Source of the DNA: Mimachlamys varia
Lineage: Eukaryota > Mollusca > Bivalvia > Pectinida > Pectinidae
Direction: 5' to 3'
DNA: 64,000 nt
Assembly (NCBI GenBank): GCA_947623455.1
Contig: OX392532.1
Location: forward strand, 26,882,792-26,946,791
Below are positions 1-13,000 of the stretch, in pieces. Positions within the stretch are counted from its first letter, which is position 1; each line of letters opens with the position of its first letter. The notes below the pieces were generated by a model. That model searched no databases, was not told the origin of the DNA, and worked only from the letters and a program-made list of their open reading frames with translations. Position numbers and translations under genes: made by a program.

Positions 1-690
1 ATTGTAATGTCATGTCCATGTATTGTAATGTCACGTCCATGTATTGTAATGTCATGTATATGTATTGGTATGTCATGTCCATGTATTGTAATGTCATGTC
101 CATGTATCGTAATGTCATGTCTATGTATTGTTATGTCATGTATATGTATTGTAATGTCATATCTATGTATTGTTATGTCATGTCTATGTATTGTAATGTC
201 ATGTCCATGTATTGTAATGTAATGTCCATGTATTGTAGTCTCATGTCTATGTATCGTAATGTCATGTCTATGTATTGTAATGTCATGTATATGTTTTGTA
301 ATGTCATGTCCATATATTGTGATGTCATGTCCAGGTATTGTAATGTCACGTCAAGGTATTGTAATGTCATGTCTATGTATTGTAATGTCATGTCTATTAT
401 TATAATGTCATGTCTATGTATTGTAATGTCATATCCATGTATTGTAATGTCATTTCTATGTATTGTAATGTCATATCCAGGTATTGTTATGTCATGTCCA
501 GGTATTGTAATGCCATGTCCATGTATTGTTATATCATGTCCATGTATTGTAATGTCATGTCCAGGTATTGTAATGTCATATCCAGGTATTGTAATGTCAT
601 ATCCAGGTATTGTAATGTCATGTCCATGTATTGTAATGTCATGTCCATGTATTGTTATGTCATGTCGAGGTATTGTAATGTCATGACATG
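1..690. repeat. 21-bp minisatellite, about 32 copies
   Basis: Tandem units close to ATGTCATGTCCATGTATTGTA run from the window edge to about 690. Because 21 is a multiple of three, open frames with 7-residue repeats run through both strands; these are not genes. Variants alternate CCATG, CTATG, CCAGG and TATATG. It probably sits in the GLT1D1 intron upstream of the 967 exon and may extend left of the window. The remaining 691-966 is plain AT-rich intron. Confidence 0.97.
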
Positions 691-966
691 AAACTTCACC
701 ATCATTACTCCCCTATAGCTCATTAGACCAGGTTTAACATGATTATTGGTCACTAGCTTCAATTACAAGTCCTGTTAAGATGTTTATGTAATGCCAGACA
801 TTTTATTATTATTATTATTGTGTTTGTCAATGCTCAATAGAAATATAGCACCATAATCAGTGAATTTGAGTAAAACAAAACTGTATGGAACAATTGTGAA
901 AGAAAAAATTAGGATATCTATATCTTATTAAGATAAACTTGAAACAAAGCCTGTTATTTTTTATAG

Positions 967-1072
967 GTACCAATCTACCATTCATTCTGATATTTGGTGG
1001 CACAGATGTTAATATCTATGCTACAGATGCTGAGAAGCTGAAAGTTATGACAGAGGTTGTGTTTCTAGCAAA
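967..1072 (+). CDS. GLT1D1: GLT1D1 exon (FGGTDVN block)
   Basis: Flanked by ATAG acceptor and GTAAGT donor. It begins in phase with the last two bases of a codon and ends two bases into a Lys codon completed by the next exon. It encodes the segment with FGGTDVN, a hallmark of the N-terminal half of GLT1D1, followed by a Glu/Lys-rich helix. Confidence 0.92.
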
Positions 1073-4000
1073 GTAAGTATAATTGGTACATTCTATAATA
1101 TATATTTTTCTTAGCATGAATTTTATAATGGGAAATCCATAAACATGATTTGCAAGAAACAAAACAAAAAATTACCATAAACCAAGGGACACTACTTCAC
1201 AGAACTCTGTAATGTGTATTGGTGAAACAAAACCATAAACCGGACACTACTACGCAAAACTCTGTAATGTATATTGGTAAAAAATACCATAAACCAAGGG
1301 ACACTACTACACAGAACTCTGTAGTGTGTATTGGTAAAACAAAACCATAAACCGGACACTACTACCAAAACTCTGTAATGTATATTGGTAAAAAATACCA
1401 TAAACCAAGGGACACTTCTACACAGAACTCTGTAGTGTGTATTGGTAAAAAAAAACATAAACCAAGGGACACTACTACACAGAAATCTGTAATGTATATT
1501 GGTTAAAAAAACATAAACCAAGGGACACTCCTACACAGAACTCTGTAATGTATATATTGGTAAAAATAATTTCATTAACCAAAGGGACACTACTACACAG
1601 AACTCTGTAATGTGTATTGGTAAAAAAAATACCATAAACCAAGGGACACTACGTATACTACGCTGAACTCTGTAATGTATATTGGTAAAAAAAATACCAT
1701 AAAACAAGGGACAATACTACACAGAACTCTAATGTATATTGGTTAAAAAAAATACCATAAACCAAGGGACACTACTACACAGAACTCTGTAATGTATATT
1801 GGTAAAGAATATACCATAAACCAAGGGACACTACTCTTGAGTTACTACACAGAACATTGCAATGTACATAGATAAAATAGAAGAGATATTCTAATGGAGG
1901 TCAAATCTATTTGAGGAATGTCATTTGCGATCATATTTCTGTTCCAGGGCCATAATTTCTTTCAGCCAGTCCCTTCTTGATGCTGCCAAGAAACTATGGG
2001 TGGGTTTGCATTATTTTCTATAAATTAATTCTATGAAAGCTCAAAATACTGTTAAACCAAAGCAATCATTGCTTATGATTGAGTAAATGTACTTCTGTAT
2101 GAAATTTAAAGCTTTGATATGATAGTATATTTATTTTAAAAATTAAAATCAGACATTTTGTCTATTTTGTAGCCAACCCTGAATACTAAGAAATGCTTTG
2201 AAATCAAACAAGGTATGTTTTAACTCAATTTAAGCGTTCAGACCATTTATCAAATAGCAATATTTTATTACATAATCAAAGATCTTTATTAACAGGTTAA
2301 TAATATTATGAAAACATACTGTTGCATTGGTATCTATTAGTTTAAAGATAAAATAATAAATAGCCAGTCATAATCATGTTAAGATATTGCAAAAATCGAC
2401 CACCTTTCTAAAATTAAAGTTATCTTTGAACCACCTACTGTACATGTGTATCAGTAACTACCACATGTCTATAACAACCACCTGTCTTTGAACCACCTAC
2501 ATATAGATAACACATGTCTATAACAACCACCTGTCTTTGAACCACCTGCATATAGATAACACATGTCTATAACAACCACCTGTCTTTGAACCACCTACAT
2601 ATAGATAACACATGTCTGTAACAACCACCTGTCTTTGAACCACCTACATATAGATAACACATGTCTATAACAACCACCTGTCTTTGAACCACCTGCATAT
2701 AGATAACACATGTCTATAACAACCACCTGTCTTTGAACCACCTACATATAGATAACACATGTCTATAACAACCACCTGTCTTTGAACCACCTACATATAG
2801 ATAACACATGTCTATAACAACCACCTATCTTTGAACCACCTACATGTGTATCAGTAACTACCACCTGTCTATAACAGCAACCTACATGTGTATCAGTACC
2901 TAATATCTGTCTATATCAACCACCTCGCATTGTACCACCTATATGTGTATCTATAACAACCACCTACATGTGTATCAGTACCTAATACCTGTCTATAACA
3001 ACCATCTATCTTTGAACCACCTACATGTGTATCAGTAACTAACACCTGTCTATAACAACCACCTGCCTTTGTACCACCTACATGTGTATCAGTAACTAAC
3101 ACCTGTCTATAACAACCATCTATCTTTGAACCACCTACATGTGTATTGGTAACTAACACCTGTCTATAACAACCATCTATCTTTGTACCCCCTACATGTG
3201 TATCAGTAACTTACACCTGTCTATAACAGCCACCTATCTTTGAACCACCTACATGTGTATTGGTAACTAACATCTGTCTATAAGAACCACCTGTCTTTGA
3301 ACAACCTACATATGTACATGTATATCAGTAACTAACATCTGTCTATAACAACCATCTATCTTTGAACCACCTCCATGTCTATCAGTAACTACCACCTGTC
3401 TATAACAACCACCTATCTTTGTACCACCAACATGTGTATCAGTAACTACCACCTGTCTATAACAACCATCTATCTTTGTACCACCTACATGTCTATCAGT
3501 AACTACCACCTGTCTATAGCAACCATCTATCTTTGTACCACCTACATATGAATCAGTAACTAGCATCCGTCTATAACAACCACCTATCTTTGTACCACCA
3601 ACATGTGTATCAGTAACTACCACCTGTCTATAACAACCACCTATCTTTGTACTACCAACATGTGTATCAGTAACTACCACCTGTCTATAACAACCATCTA
3701 TCTTTGAACCACCTACATGTGTATCAGTAACTACCACCTGTCTATAACAACCATCTATCTTTGTACTACCAACATGTGTATCAGTAACTACCACCTGTCT
3801 ATAACAACCATCTATCTTTGTACTACCAACATGTGTATCAGTAACTACCACCTGTCTATAACAACCATCTATCTTTGTACTACCAACATGTGTATCAGTA
3901 ACTACCACCTGTCTATAACAACCATCTATCTTTGTACCACCTACATGTCTATCAGTAACTACCACCTGTCTATAGCAACCATCTATCTTTGTACCACCTA

Positions 4001-7000
4001 CATATGAATCAGTAACTAGCATCCGTCTATAACAACCACCTATCTTTGTACCACCAACATGTGTATCAGTAACTACCACCTGTCTATAACAACCATCTAT
4101 CTTTGTACTACCAACATGTGTATCAGTAACTACCACCTGTCTATAACAACCACCTGTCTTTGTACCACCTACACGTGTATCAGTAACTAACACCTGTCTA
4201 AAACAACCACCTATTGTTGTACCACCTACATGTGTATCAGTAACTAACACCTGTCTATAACAACCACCTGCCTTTGTACCACCTACATGGGTATCAGTAA
4301 CTAACACCTGTCTATAACAACCATCTATCTTTGAACCACCTACATGTGTATTGGTAACTAACACCTGTCTATAACAACCATCTATCTTTGTACCCCCTAC
4401 ATGTGTATCAGTAACTCACACCTGTCTATAACAGCCACCTATCTTTGAACCACCTACATGTGTATTGGTAACTAACATCTGTCTATAAGAACCACCTGTC
4501 TTTGAACAACCTACATATGTACATGTATATCAGTAACTAACATCTGTCTATAACAACCATCTATCTTTGAACCACCTACATGTGTATTGGTAACTTACAT
4601 CTGTCTATAAGAACCACCTATCTTTGAACCACCTACATGTGTATTGGTAACTAACATCTGTCTATAACAACCATCTATCTTTGAACCACCTACATGTCTA
4701 TCAGTAACTTACACCTGTCTATAACAACCACCTATCTTTGAACCACCTACATGTGTATTGGTAACTTACATCTGTCTATAAGAACCACCTATCTTTGAAC
4801 CACCTACATGTGTATTGGTAACTAACATCTGTCTATAAGAACCACCTGTCTTTGAACAACCTACATATGTACATGTGTATCAGTAACTAACATCTGTCTA
4901 TAACAACCATCTATCTTTGAATCACATACATGTGTATCAGTAACTAACACCTGTCTATAACAACCATCTATCTTTGAATCACATACATGTGTATCAGTAA
5001 CTAACACTTGTCTATAAAAACCACCTGTCTTTGAACCACCTACATGTGTATCGGTAACTAACACCTGTCTAAAACAACCACCTATCTTTGAACCACCTAC
5101 ATGTGTATCAGTAACTAACACTTGTCTATAACAACTATCTATCTTTGTACCCCCTACATGTGTATCAGTAACCAACACCTGTCTATAACAACCACCTGTC
5201 TTTGAACCACCTACATGTGTATCGGTAACTACCACCTGTCTATAACAACCACCTGTCTTTGAACCACCTACATGTGTATCGGTAACTAACACCTGTCTAT
5301 AACAACCATCTATCTTTGAACCACCTACATGTGTATTGGTAACTTACACCTGTCTATAACAGCCACCTATCTTTGAACCACCTACATGTGTATTGGTAAC
5401 TAACATCTGTCTTTATCAACCACCTATCTTTGAACCACCTACATGTGTATTGGTAACTAACATCTGTCTTTATCAACCACCTATCTTTGAACCACCTACA
5501 TGTGTATTGGTAACTAACATCTGTCTTTATCAACCACCTATCTTTGAACCACCTATTTCAACTAATACTAATTATTCAGATTTCGTTATATTATCTATAC
5601 ATAGATCATATTGCATGGTTATTTTCCTGGCCACAAGTTCCTGTGTCTTTAAATACAACCTGTTGATTACAAACACCTATCTTACCATTTATCAATAGCA
5701 TTTACCTACAGAGTATCTTTAATCACCACCAGTCAGTAAGAACCAACTGGCGATAACTACCACTTGTGTATAACTGTCTCCGTCTGCATTAAACACTTGT
5801 CATTAATAACTACCTGGATATTGCTACCGCCTGTCTATAACTTCCATTCATCTGAAACTACCACTTGTCAATAACCTTTACCTGTCAATTATTACTGCTT
5901 AGAATTATAATCACATGTTCTTAACAACCATAAATGTATAACAATTGTCAATAACAATATCGACCGTCGGAGTCTCTGTATAACCACCACATCTTGATAA
6001 CATGTCATTTATTACCATCTGTCTATAGCATCCTCGTATATGTAACTACCACCTGTCAATAACTCTTACCTGTCAATAATCACCACCTTTAAATACTTAC
6101 TATTTAGAATAATAACCACATGTCTATAACAGCCACATATTCATAATAACTGTCTCTGTATAACCACTGCATCTTGGTAACATGTCATTTATTATCATTT
6201 GTCTTTAGCCTTCTCTTATCTGTAAGTACCACCTGCCCATACTAACCACCTGTATGTAACTGTCTATAACATGATTTACATTCACCTCTTTTTTTATTTA
6301 ACCACCTATCTATAACTAGTTACACAGAAAATACCCTGTGTATATCTTCACGTGAATTTCACGTTCATGTGAATTTATAAGTTACATGCATATTTTTTTC
6401 TTTCGAATTTCATGTGAAATTCACGCGATGTTCACGTGAATAAAGATATCGTATATTAAGGCCTATCTCCTGCCAGTTAAAACCACCTATTAACATCAAG
6501 CATCACTGCATTTACTACTACTAATATTGAAACCTCAAACAAAGATTTAGTTTGCTAGCTTACACAAAGAATACATAAAATTTGGCCCCATCAATCAAAT
6601 GTTCTACGTCATGAATACCTGTTTTCACTCCAAATTATTGTAACTCAAATTGTTTTCTATATTCATCTCTATCTCAGCTGTCGTGACCAATCCATCAGAT
6701 TTCTCAATTATCGACTACGTACGACGGAATGGTGGAGTAGAAATCCCTTCAGAAGTGGAACCCAAAATATTTTTGTTTGTCGGTGGAATCAGGCCAGTCA
6801 AGGATCCCCTTTATCTCGTAAAACAATTTGGAGGTAAGGTTAATTAGGAATTATTCTCAATTATTGAATTACTGGCTGACGTTCTTGACATATCGTGATA
6901 GAAGATACCGTTATCAATGGTGTCCTTTTATATTTACATTTGCTCTTCGTCCTTCCATGAAGAGCAATGTTCATCCTTCCATGAGGGGCCACGTTGGGCA

Positions 7001-10000
7001 AGTGTTTAAGGTGTCCTGACATTCTACCACTAGCCCTCCACTTCTGGGTTGTGAGTTCGAAACCTATGTGGGGCAGTTGCCAGGTACTGACCGTTGATCG
7101 GTGGTTTTTCCCAGGGTACTCCGGCTTTCCCCCACCTCCAAAACCTGGCATGTCCTTAAATGACCCTGGCTGTTAATAGGACATTAAACAAAATAAACCA
7201 AACTAAACCAATCATCCCTTCAGTGTAATGCATTGTGAAGGCAAATGTTATTACAAGAATTCGCTGTTGTGACATCATCACTTTATTGTTGTCTTCACCT
7301 GATATACTTTTAAAACAACTGTTAGAAACAACAAAATAAAGCACAATAATTCAATCATGATGTAATAAACCTTTCAGCAAAAGTTGCTTTTAATGACAAA
7401 TCTGGTAGGACTGTAACAACGTTTGCTAAGAGAGATGACGTAACACACATATATGCTGCTCCATTTAAATTCAGTAATATATACAGGAAGCCGAAAAAAT
7501 GAATTAAACTGCATCACACAGCTTTTTGTTCTTCTAGGACTCTTCAGTGATGCTTGCGCCAAAAGGTGAAATTCAAAATTTGTAAACTAATGTAGAATCG
7601 GAAGGGTTAGGTGCATAAAACCCATTTATTTGATGAGAGTAGAAGTAAAAATTAAAACTAGTTCTGTGTAATTTCAAATCGCGTACTACGAAAATGTGTA
7701 TACACGTTATAGAAAAGCTACACGTAATAGAAAAGCTACACGTTATGGAAAAGCTACACGTTATAGAAAAGCTACACGTTGAAGAAAAACTATGCGTTAT
7801 AGAAAAGCTACACGTTATAGAAAAGCAACGCATTATAGAAAAACTACATGTTATAGAAAAGCTACACGTTATAGAAAAGCTACACGTTATAGAAAAGCTA
7901 CACGTTATACAAAAAGCTACACGTTATAGAAAAGCTACACGTTATACAAAAGCTACACGTTATAGAAAAGCTACACGTTATAGAAAAGCTACATGTTATA
8001 GAAAAGCTACACGTTATAGAAAAGCTACATGTTATAGAAAAGCTACATGTTATAGAAACGATACACGTAATAGAAAAAGATACACGTTAAAAACGGGTGA
8101 GTGACCTTTTATCAGCTCTTAGTAGGACCTTTAACCCGATCGCTGACTAGCCAGCTTAAATTAAAACATATTGCAGTCTGCGCTTACTTCTGTACCCCTC
8201 TCCTACTATCTGTCTGTGTATCACTGGGTATAAGTGTATCAACTCAGATGATGATAAATGGGAGTCACGGGAAGGCGATATGTCATAAGTAGCAAGTACA
8301 TTGTACGTACACTGTGTGTCGTCGTCACTGGTACACTGTACTGCCAGGAGGAAGCTATACCGTATGTAATCCACAGGTATGCTGCTGATGCGAACAATGT
8401 GCATTTGTGTCTGTTCATATGGCTACACCATGTTTTATCCTGATATCTCAACAGATTTTCTATAGCCTCTTATTAACATGTTGAATGTTTACGTGTGGCT
8501 TAACAACTCTTTGGTTCTACGGTTGCGTTAAGAAAGATTAGTGTTAAGTGAGACAGAAATAAAAAAAAAATGAGTATTGGGTAGTTCAGTCATTGGGTTA
8601 TGTTTTCGTCAAAACCTGCTGTTCAGCAGTATTGGTAGATGACATAGCACGCTCACGTGTATGCAAAAAAGTAAACTGCACTGCGTCAGTTATGCTAGAG
8701 GCCAAAAGGTGGGGTTAACCTAAAAATATTGTTACTATTGAATCGCACACATAAATTTGAATGGAGTCTCCATAGGCACAGTTATCTAATATGAGTATTG
8801 ACACGGTACATAATATCCATGTACACATTTCCACGTTGAAATTATTCTGTACTTATTTAATTCTTATTCTAAATTCATAAAATAACGGGGTTTTGCGCAC
8901 CTGACCCTTCTGCTCCTACATTACTTTAGAAATTTTGGATTCACCCCTTTTGGCCCCTAGCATCACTGAAGAGTCCTAGGAGGACGAAACAGCTGTATGA
9001 TGCAGTTTAATTCATTTTTTTGATCTCAACGATAAAGGATACATATAACGCTTTAACTATACAAGATTTCCAAGAGCTGTGTCTGATGGTCTTAATTTTT
9101 ACTATTTCTTTGCCCTGCTTTTTCATATCGTATAGCGGGAAATTTTAGCAGGGCTTTAATTTGGCGATTTGGCGGGTCCATATATAGATCGCCAAACTTT
9201 TACCCGTCAAATTTTAACACCGCCAATTAAACAAACGCAAAATGTCAACTTCAGCAATAGTTTTCGTTCCAACCGTCATTTACCTTCGATTACTCCTGTT
9301 GATCCGTTTACTCCCGAGAGTAACGAATGATGCGTATTGTTGATACAGTATAATACACAGCAAATTTAATCAACATTGATAGGATATATGGACAAAAAAT
9401 GTTAATCTGTATATCCCGGAAGGTAATGTATATGCTCAACACCAAATTAAAACCTTAAATTTATTGAAAATCGCTAAATTTTAACCCGCCACAATTAATC
9501 TTTCACTTTTCATGACCAAATCGCCAAATTGTATGACCGGTACGGTATGTCAAAGAACATTTATTGGGTCATGTAAACGTCAGTCATTACACATTGTGAT
9601 CAACCCTTTTAGAACAGACTGTGAAGTTAAGGCTTTCAAACCAACTATCTTGCCAAACTCTATGACAAAATACATGTTCATCATACGAATATTCACAGCT
9701 GAATACCTGCAATATTGCAGTAATAGTATGTAATTGGAGGAAGTGTATTAAGCCTAAGGCTCTGAGCTATGGTATATTGTACATCTGGTTTTTGTAAAAC
9801 TGATCGAAGCAATTGCTATTTTGCAATAAATAATGAGGTAGAATGGTTGTTTTTAAACGGCAATGTAAATGTTTCATTACAGAACTGCATACCAGAAGAA
9901 AGGATGTCTTCTATGTAATTCTAGGGTCCATGGTAAGATGTTTTTCAGAACTGTTTTAAATGAGATTGAAATTGTATGTAATGTCATTTCATGTATATGT

Positions 10001-13000
10001 TACAACTGCTTTTCAGCTGTATTATTATTATTTTTCTATTTATATATATTTAATTTATCACAAACGCTTCATTTATGGTTTTCCCGTCAATGTTGTATTT
10101 CGCTATATTTCTTTTTATTACAGGCAGATGTTAGTTATAAAGACGAATTCGTGGCTGGTATCTGCGGGTATGTTTTGGCAGCAAATCGTTCGCTTTCGTG
10201 TGCTTTTCTATTCAGTTTCTTCTTTAACATTCTTATGTAACTGAACTGTTTCCCACATGCCCTTCTTACTTTGTCGAGAGTCGGTGTTACTCAGCAAACA
10301 CGGTCTTCGTTTCTCGGCCATAACAAACTATGTTTATTTTGAGCATTAGTGAGGATCGACCGTAGCCTACTAAGCTATATGTTTTCAGCCCAGAACCAAA
10401 ATCCTGTATTTTTCAAACATTCACCCTGGATTCTATTTATTATGCAATCTTTTCATTTTTACATATTGAATACTATTTATACATCTGGAAACATAACTCT
10501 TTCTTGCGTTGAAATTGTGCCAAGTATGACGAAACGATGATAGCATATCGAGCGAAATTATCATGCCGTTTGATATGCTTGTTTGAGAAGTACACTTCTC
10601 CACATCGTAAACTATTCATTGACTATGAATCGAAAATTTATGTAGGCTCGATCATAGCATGATTATAAGACTCTTTCATGACCAGAGGTGTAAGATAGGG
10701 AAATTCCACCCGAGGGGTTTTCAAATTTGGTAAAACCCGAGGCTTTGCCGAGGGTTTTGCCAAATTTGAAAATCCTGAGGGTGGAATTTCCCTATCTTAC
10801 ACCTCTGGTCATGAAAGAGTATTTTTCTCTCATTTCAACTACCTGAATAAGCTCAAAAACCATGAAAATACTTTTGACTGGCCACCATTTTGAAAATATC
10901 AAATTTTTCCTTGAATTTTTTTGACGAAAACAAATGATACAGCGAGATCGAGCATACCCCATATTTGCAAACGTAGTTTGCGCAGAAAAAATAATCTCAG
11001 CTTTCTAATGTACACGGTTAAAATATCGTGAAAGGTTTTAATTTTCATCACGTCGCCATTTTTCTTTTTTCGGCATCAGATTTTACCGAACTCGTGACGT
11101 CACGACATTGTTGCGCCATTGTGACGTCACGCGGTGGCTGTATTGCATGGGTAGTGGTGTAATACAACCACAGCGATCATAGGTGTATTGCCCTGGACAG
11201 GCCAGTATTACACACCTAGAAATGAGAGAAATGTAAAGTAAAACATTTATGAAAGTGTAAGAATTTACCTTACTCAACGGTCAGTGTCGCTGCTGAAGAA
11301 CAATGGCGTCATTTTCAGGGCGTTAGTGATTCATTTAGTATTTTTACAGCCATATGTCATTCAAATTTCCAACACTGTATGCCTTTATCTGTAAAATGAT
11401 ATACAAAGTCCTTCCATCTCTCCCATAAGTCTTGTCATATCTGGGTTTTGTTGTCTCAGAATTCCCGGCGTTGTATATTTACCCGGCCTCGGTTTAGACG
11501 ACACCCATGCCGCCATTAAAGGAAGCTTCGCCCTTGTCAACTCGTCCCGGAGTGAGGGTATGGCCGTGGCGATCTTAGAGGTACGTCAACGATTTATGTG
11601 ATCGTCTGGTTGTGGACTCGCGTTAACATTGATCTGTTCGCTTTATCTTGGATTGTTTTAAGAATCTGACGTAATGCACATTTTTATCTATCAAGAAGAC
11701 TGTTCCTATCTTTCTGAACTCAAGTCACGATATGTTTTGATGACTTATACTATTGATATATTTGATATTGCACAAGTGCGAGATCACTATAGATAAGAAA
11801 TTTTTAAAAATTGACGATAAAGTTTTTTATCATATGACTATCGTTATATGCGGTGTTAAAAAGCCATTACATAAACTTTCTATATTACACACGTGTAATA
11901 ACACCTTCCACTTCGCTGATTGGCTGGTTCCTTTTGAACTGTATTAATACGCACGGGAACGATCTACTTCTTTTTACTACGAAGAACACAACTTGCGACT
12001 GCTAGTTGAATGATGAAGTTGGAGTTACCGATAAAGTTAAGGTTGACAACAAAGACAAGGGTTGTTAAAAAAGCGTAAATGATTACAGACATCTTAACAA
12101 TACTTATCTACACAAAATATATCGATCCGAGGATCCTTTCCAGCAACGGTATAACAAGTTATTGTCGCGCCAAGTGACGTCACGAAATCGTCACATCCGG
12201 CCGGATTCATGAATGGAATACCAGAGGACACTCGCCCGACACAACCGAACTTAATTTTGTATCCATTGTTTCTAATCACTAGAGATAATTTATCAGTCAT
12301 AATATTAGTTGAAACTGTCTGAAATTTTGCAATAAGGTGTCTTTATTTGATCAAATTAATCAATTACAAGAGTCAATTATGTTGGACTTCTTCGTTCGAA
12401 GGTACATTTGACCTACTTCAAAGGTTTGGGTTATTTGGTTCGACATATTGAAATCAGTTGGCGAGAACGGCGAAGACAAAATATGTTTAGGATGATGAAA
12501 GGCGATAAAATGTCATATGAGAAAAAGAATCTCACTCGTTTAGAATTTTTCATTTTTACTCGCCTAATTCAAAACTCGTATCATAAATTCAATATGAAGA
12601 GAAACTCATGACAGATCCTCTATATCCTGTATGATTTAAGGCTTTTATCATTGTATTTGAAACAAAAACAGGATACCAAAGCGTTAACAAAACCATAATC
12701 CGAACTCAAAATCGATTAAACTAGAGGCAAAATGGGAACAAAGGAAATATTTACATGACGATTCTCGCAAATGCACAAAAGAATAAGATCAGGTGTTCCG
12801 CAAAAGTAAGCGTCTTCCGCTTCATTGACGACACCCGTCATGTAAATATTGGTCATCAATCAAGTTAGCATCAATCTTCAAAATGAATACCGAGTCATCA
12901 TTGTCAAATACAACAAGTAAGCACACTAATAAGCAAACTCAAAAACCTTATATCACACAAAGAAACAGAATATTTCTCGATGAGATCAAGATGGCGACCA

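Noticed and set aside
12..686. 224-codon frame of MSMYCNV repeats
   Set aside because: By-product of the 21-bp minisatellite; three different frames are open over the same DNA.
3306..4364. 352-codon minus-strand open frame with 19-residue repeats
   Set aside because: It exists only because the 57-bp minisatellite unit is divisible by three; equally open frames occur on the other strand, and it lies in an intron.
7694..8104. 136-codon HVIEKL-repeat frame
   Set aside because: By-product of the 18-bp array in an intron, with an equally open antisense frame.
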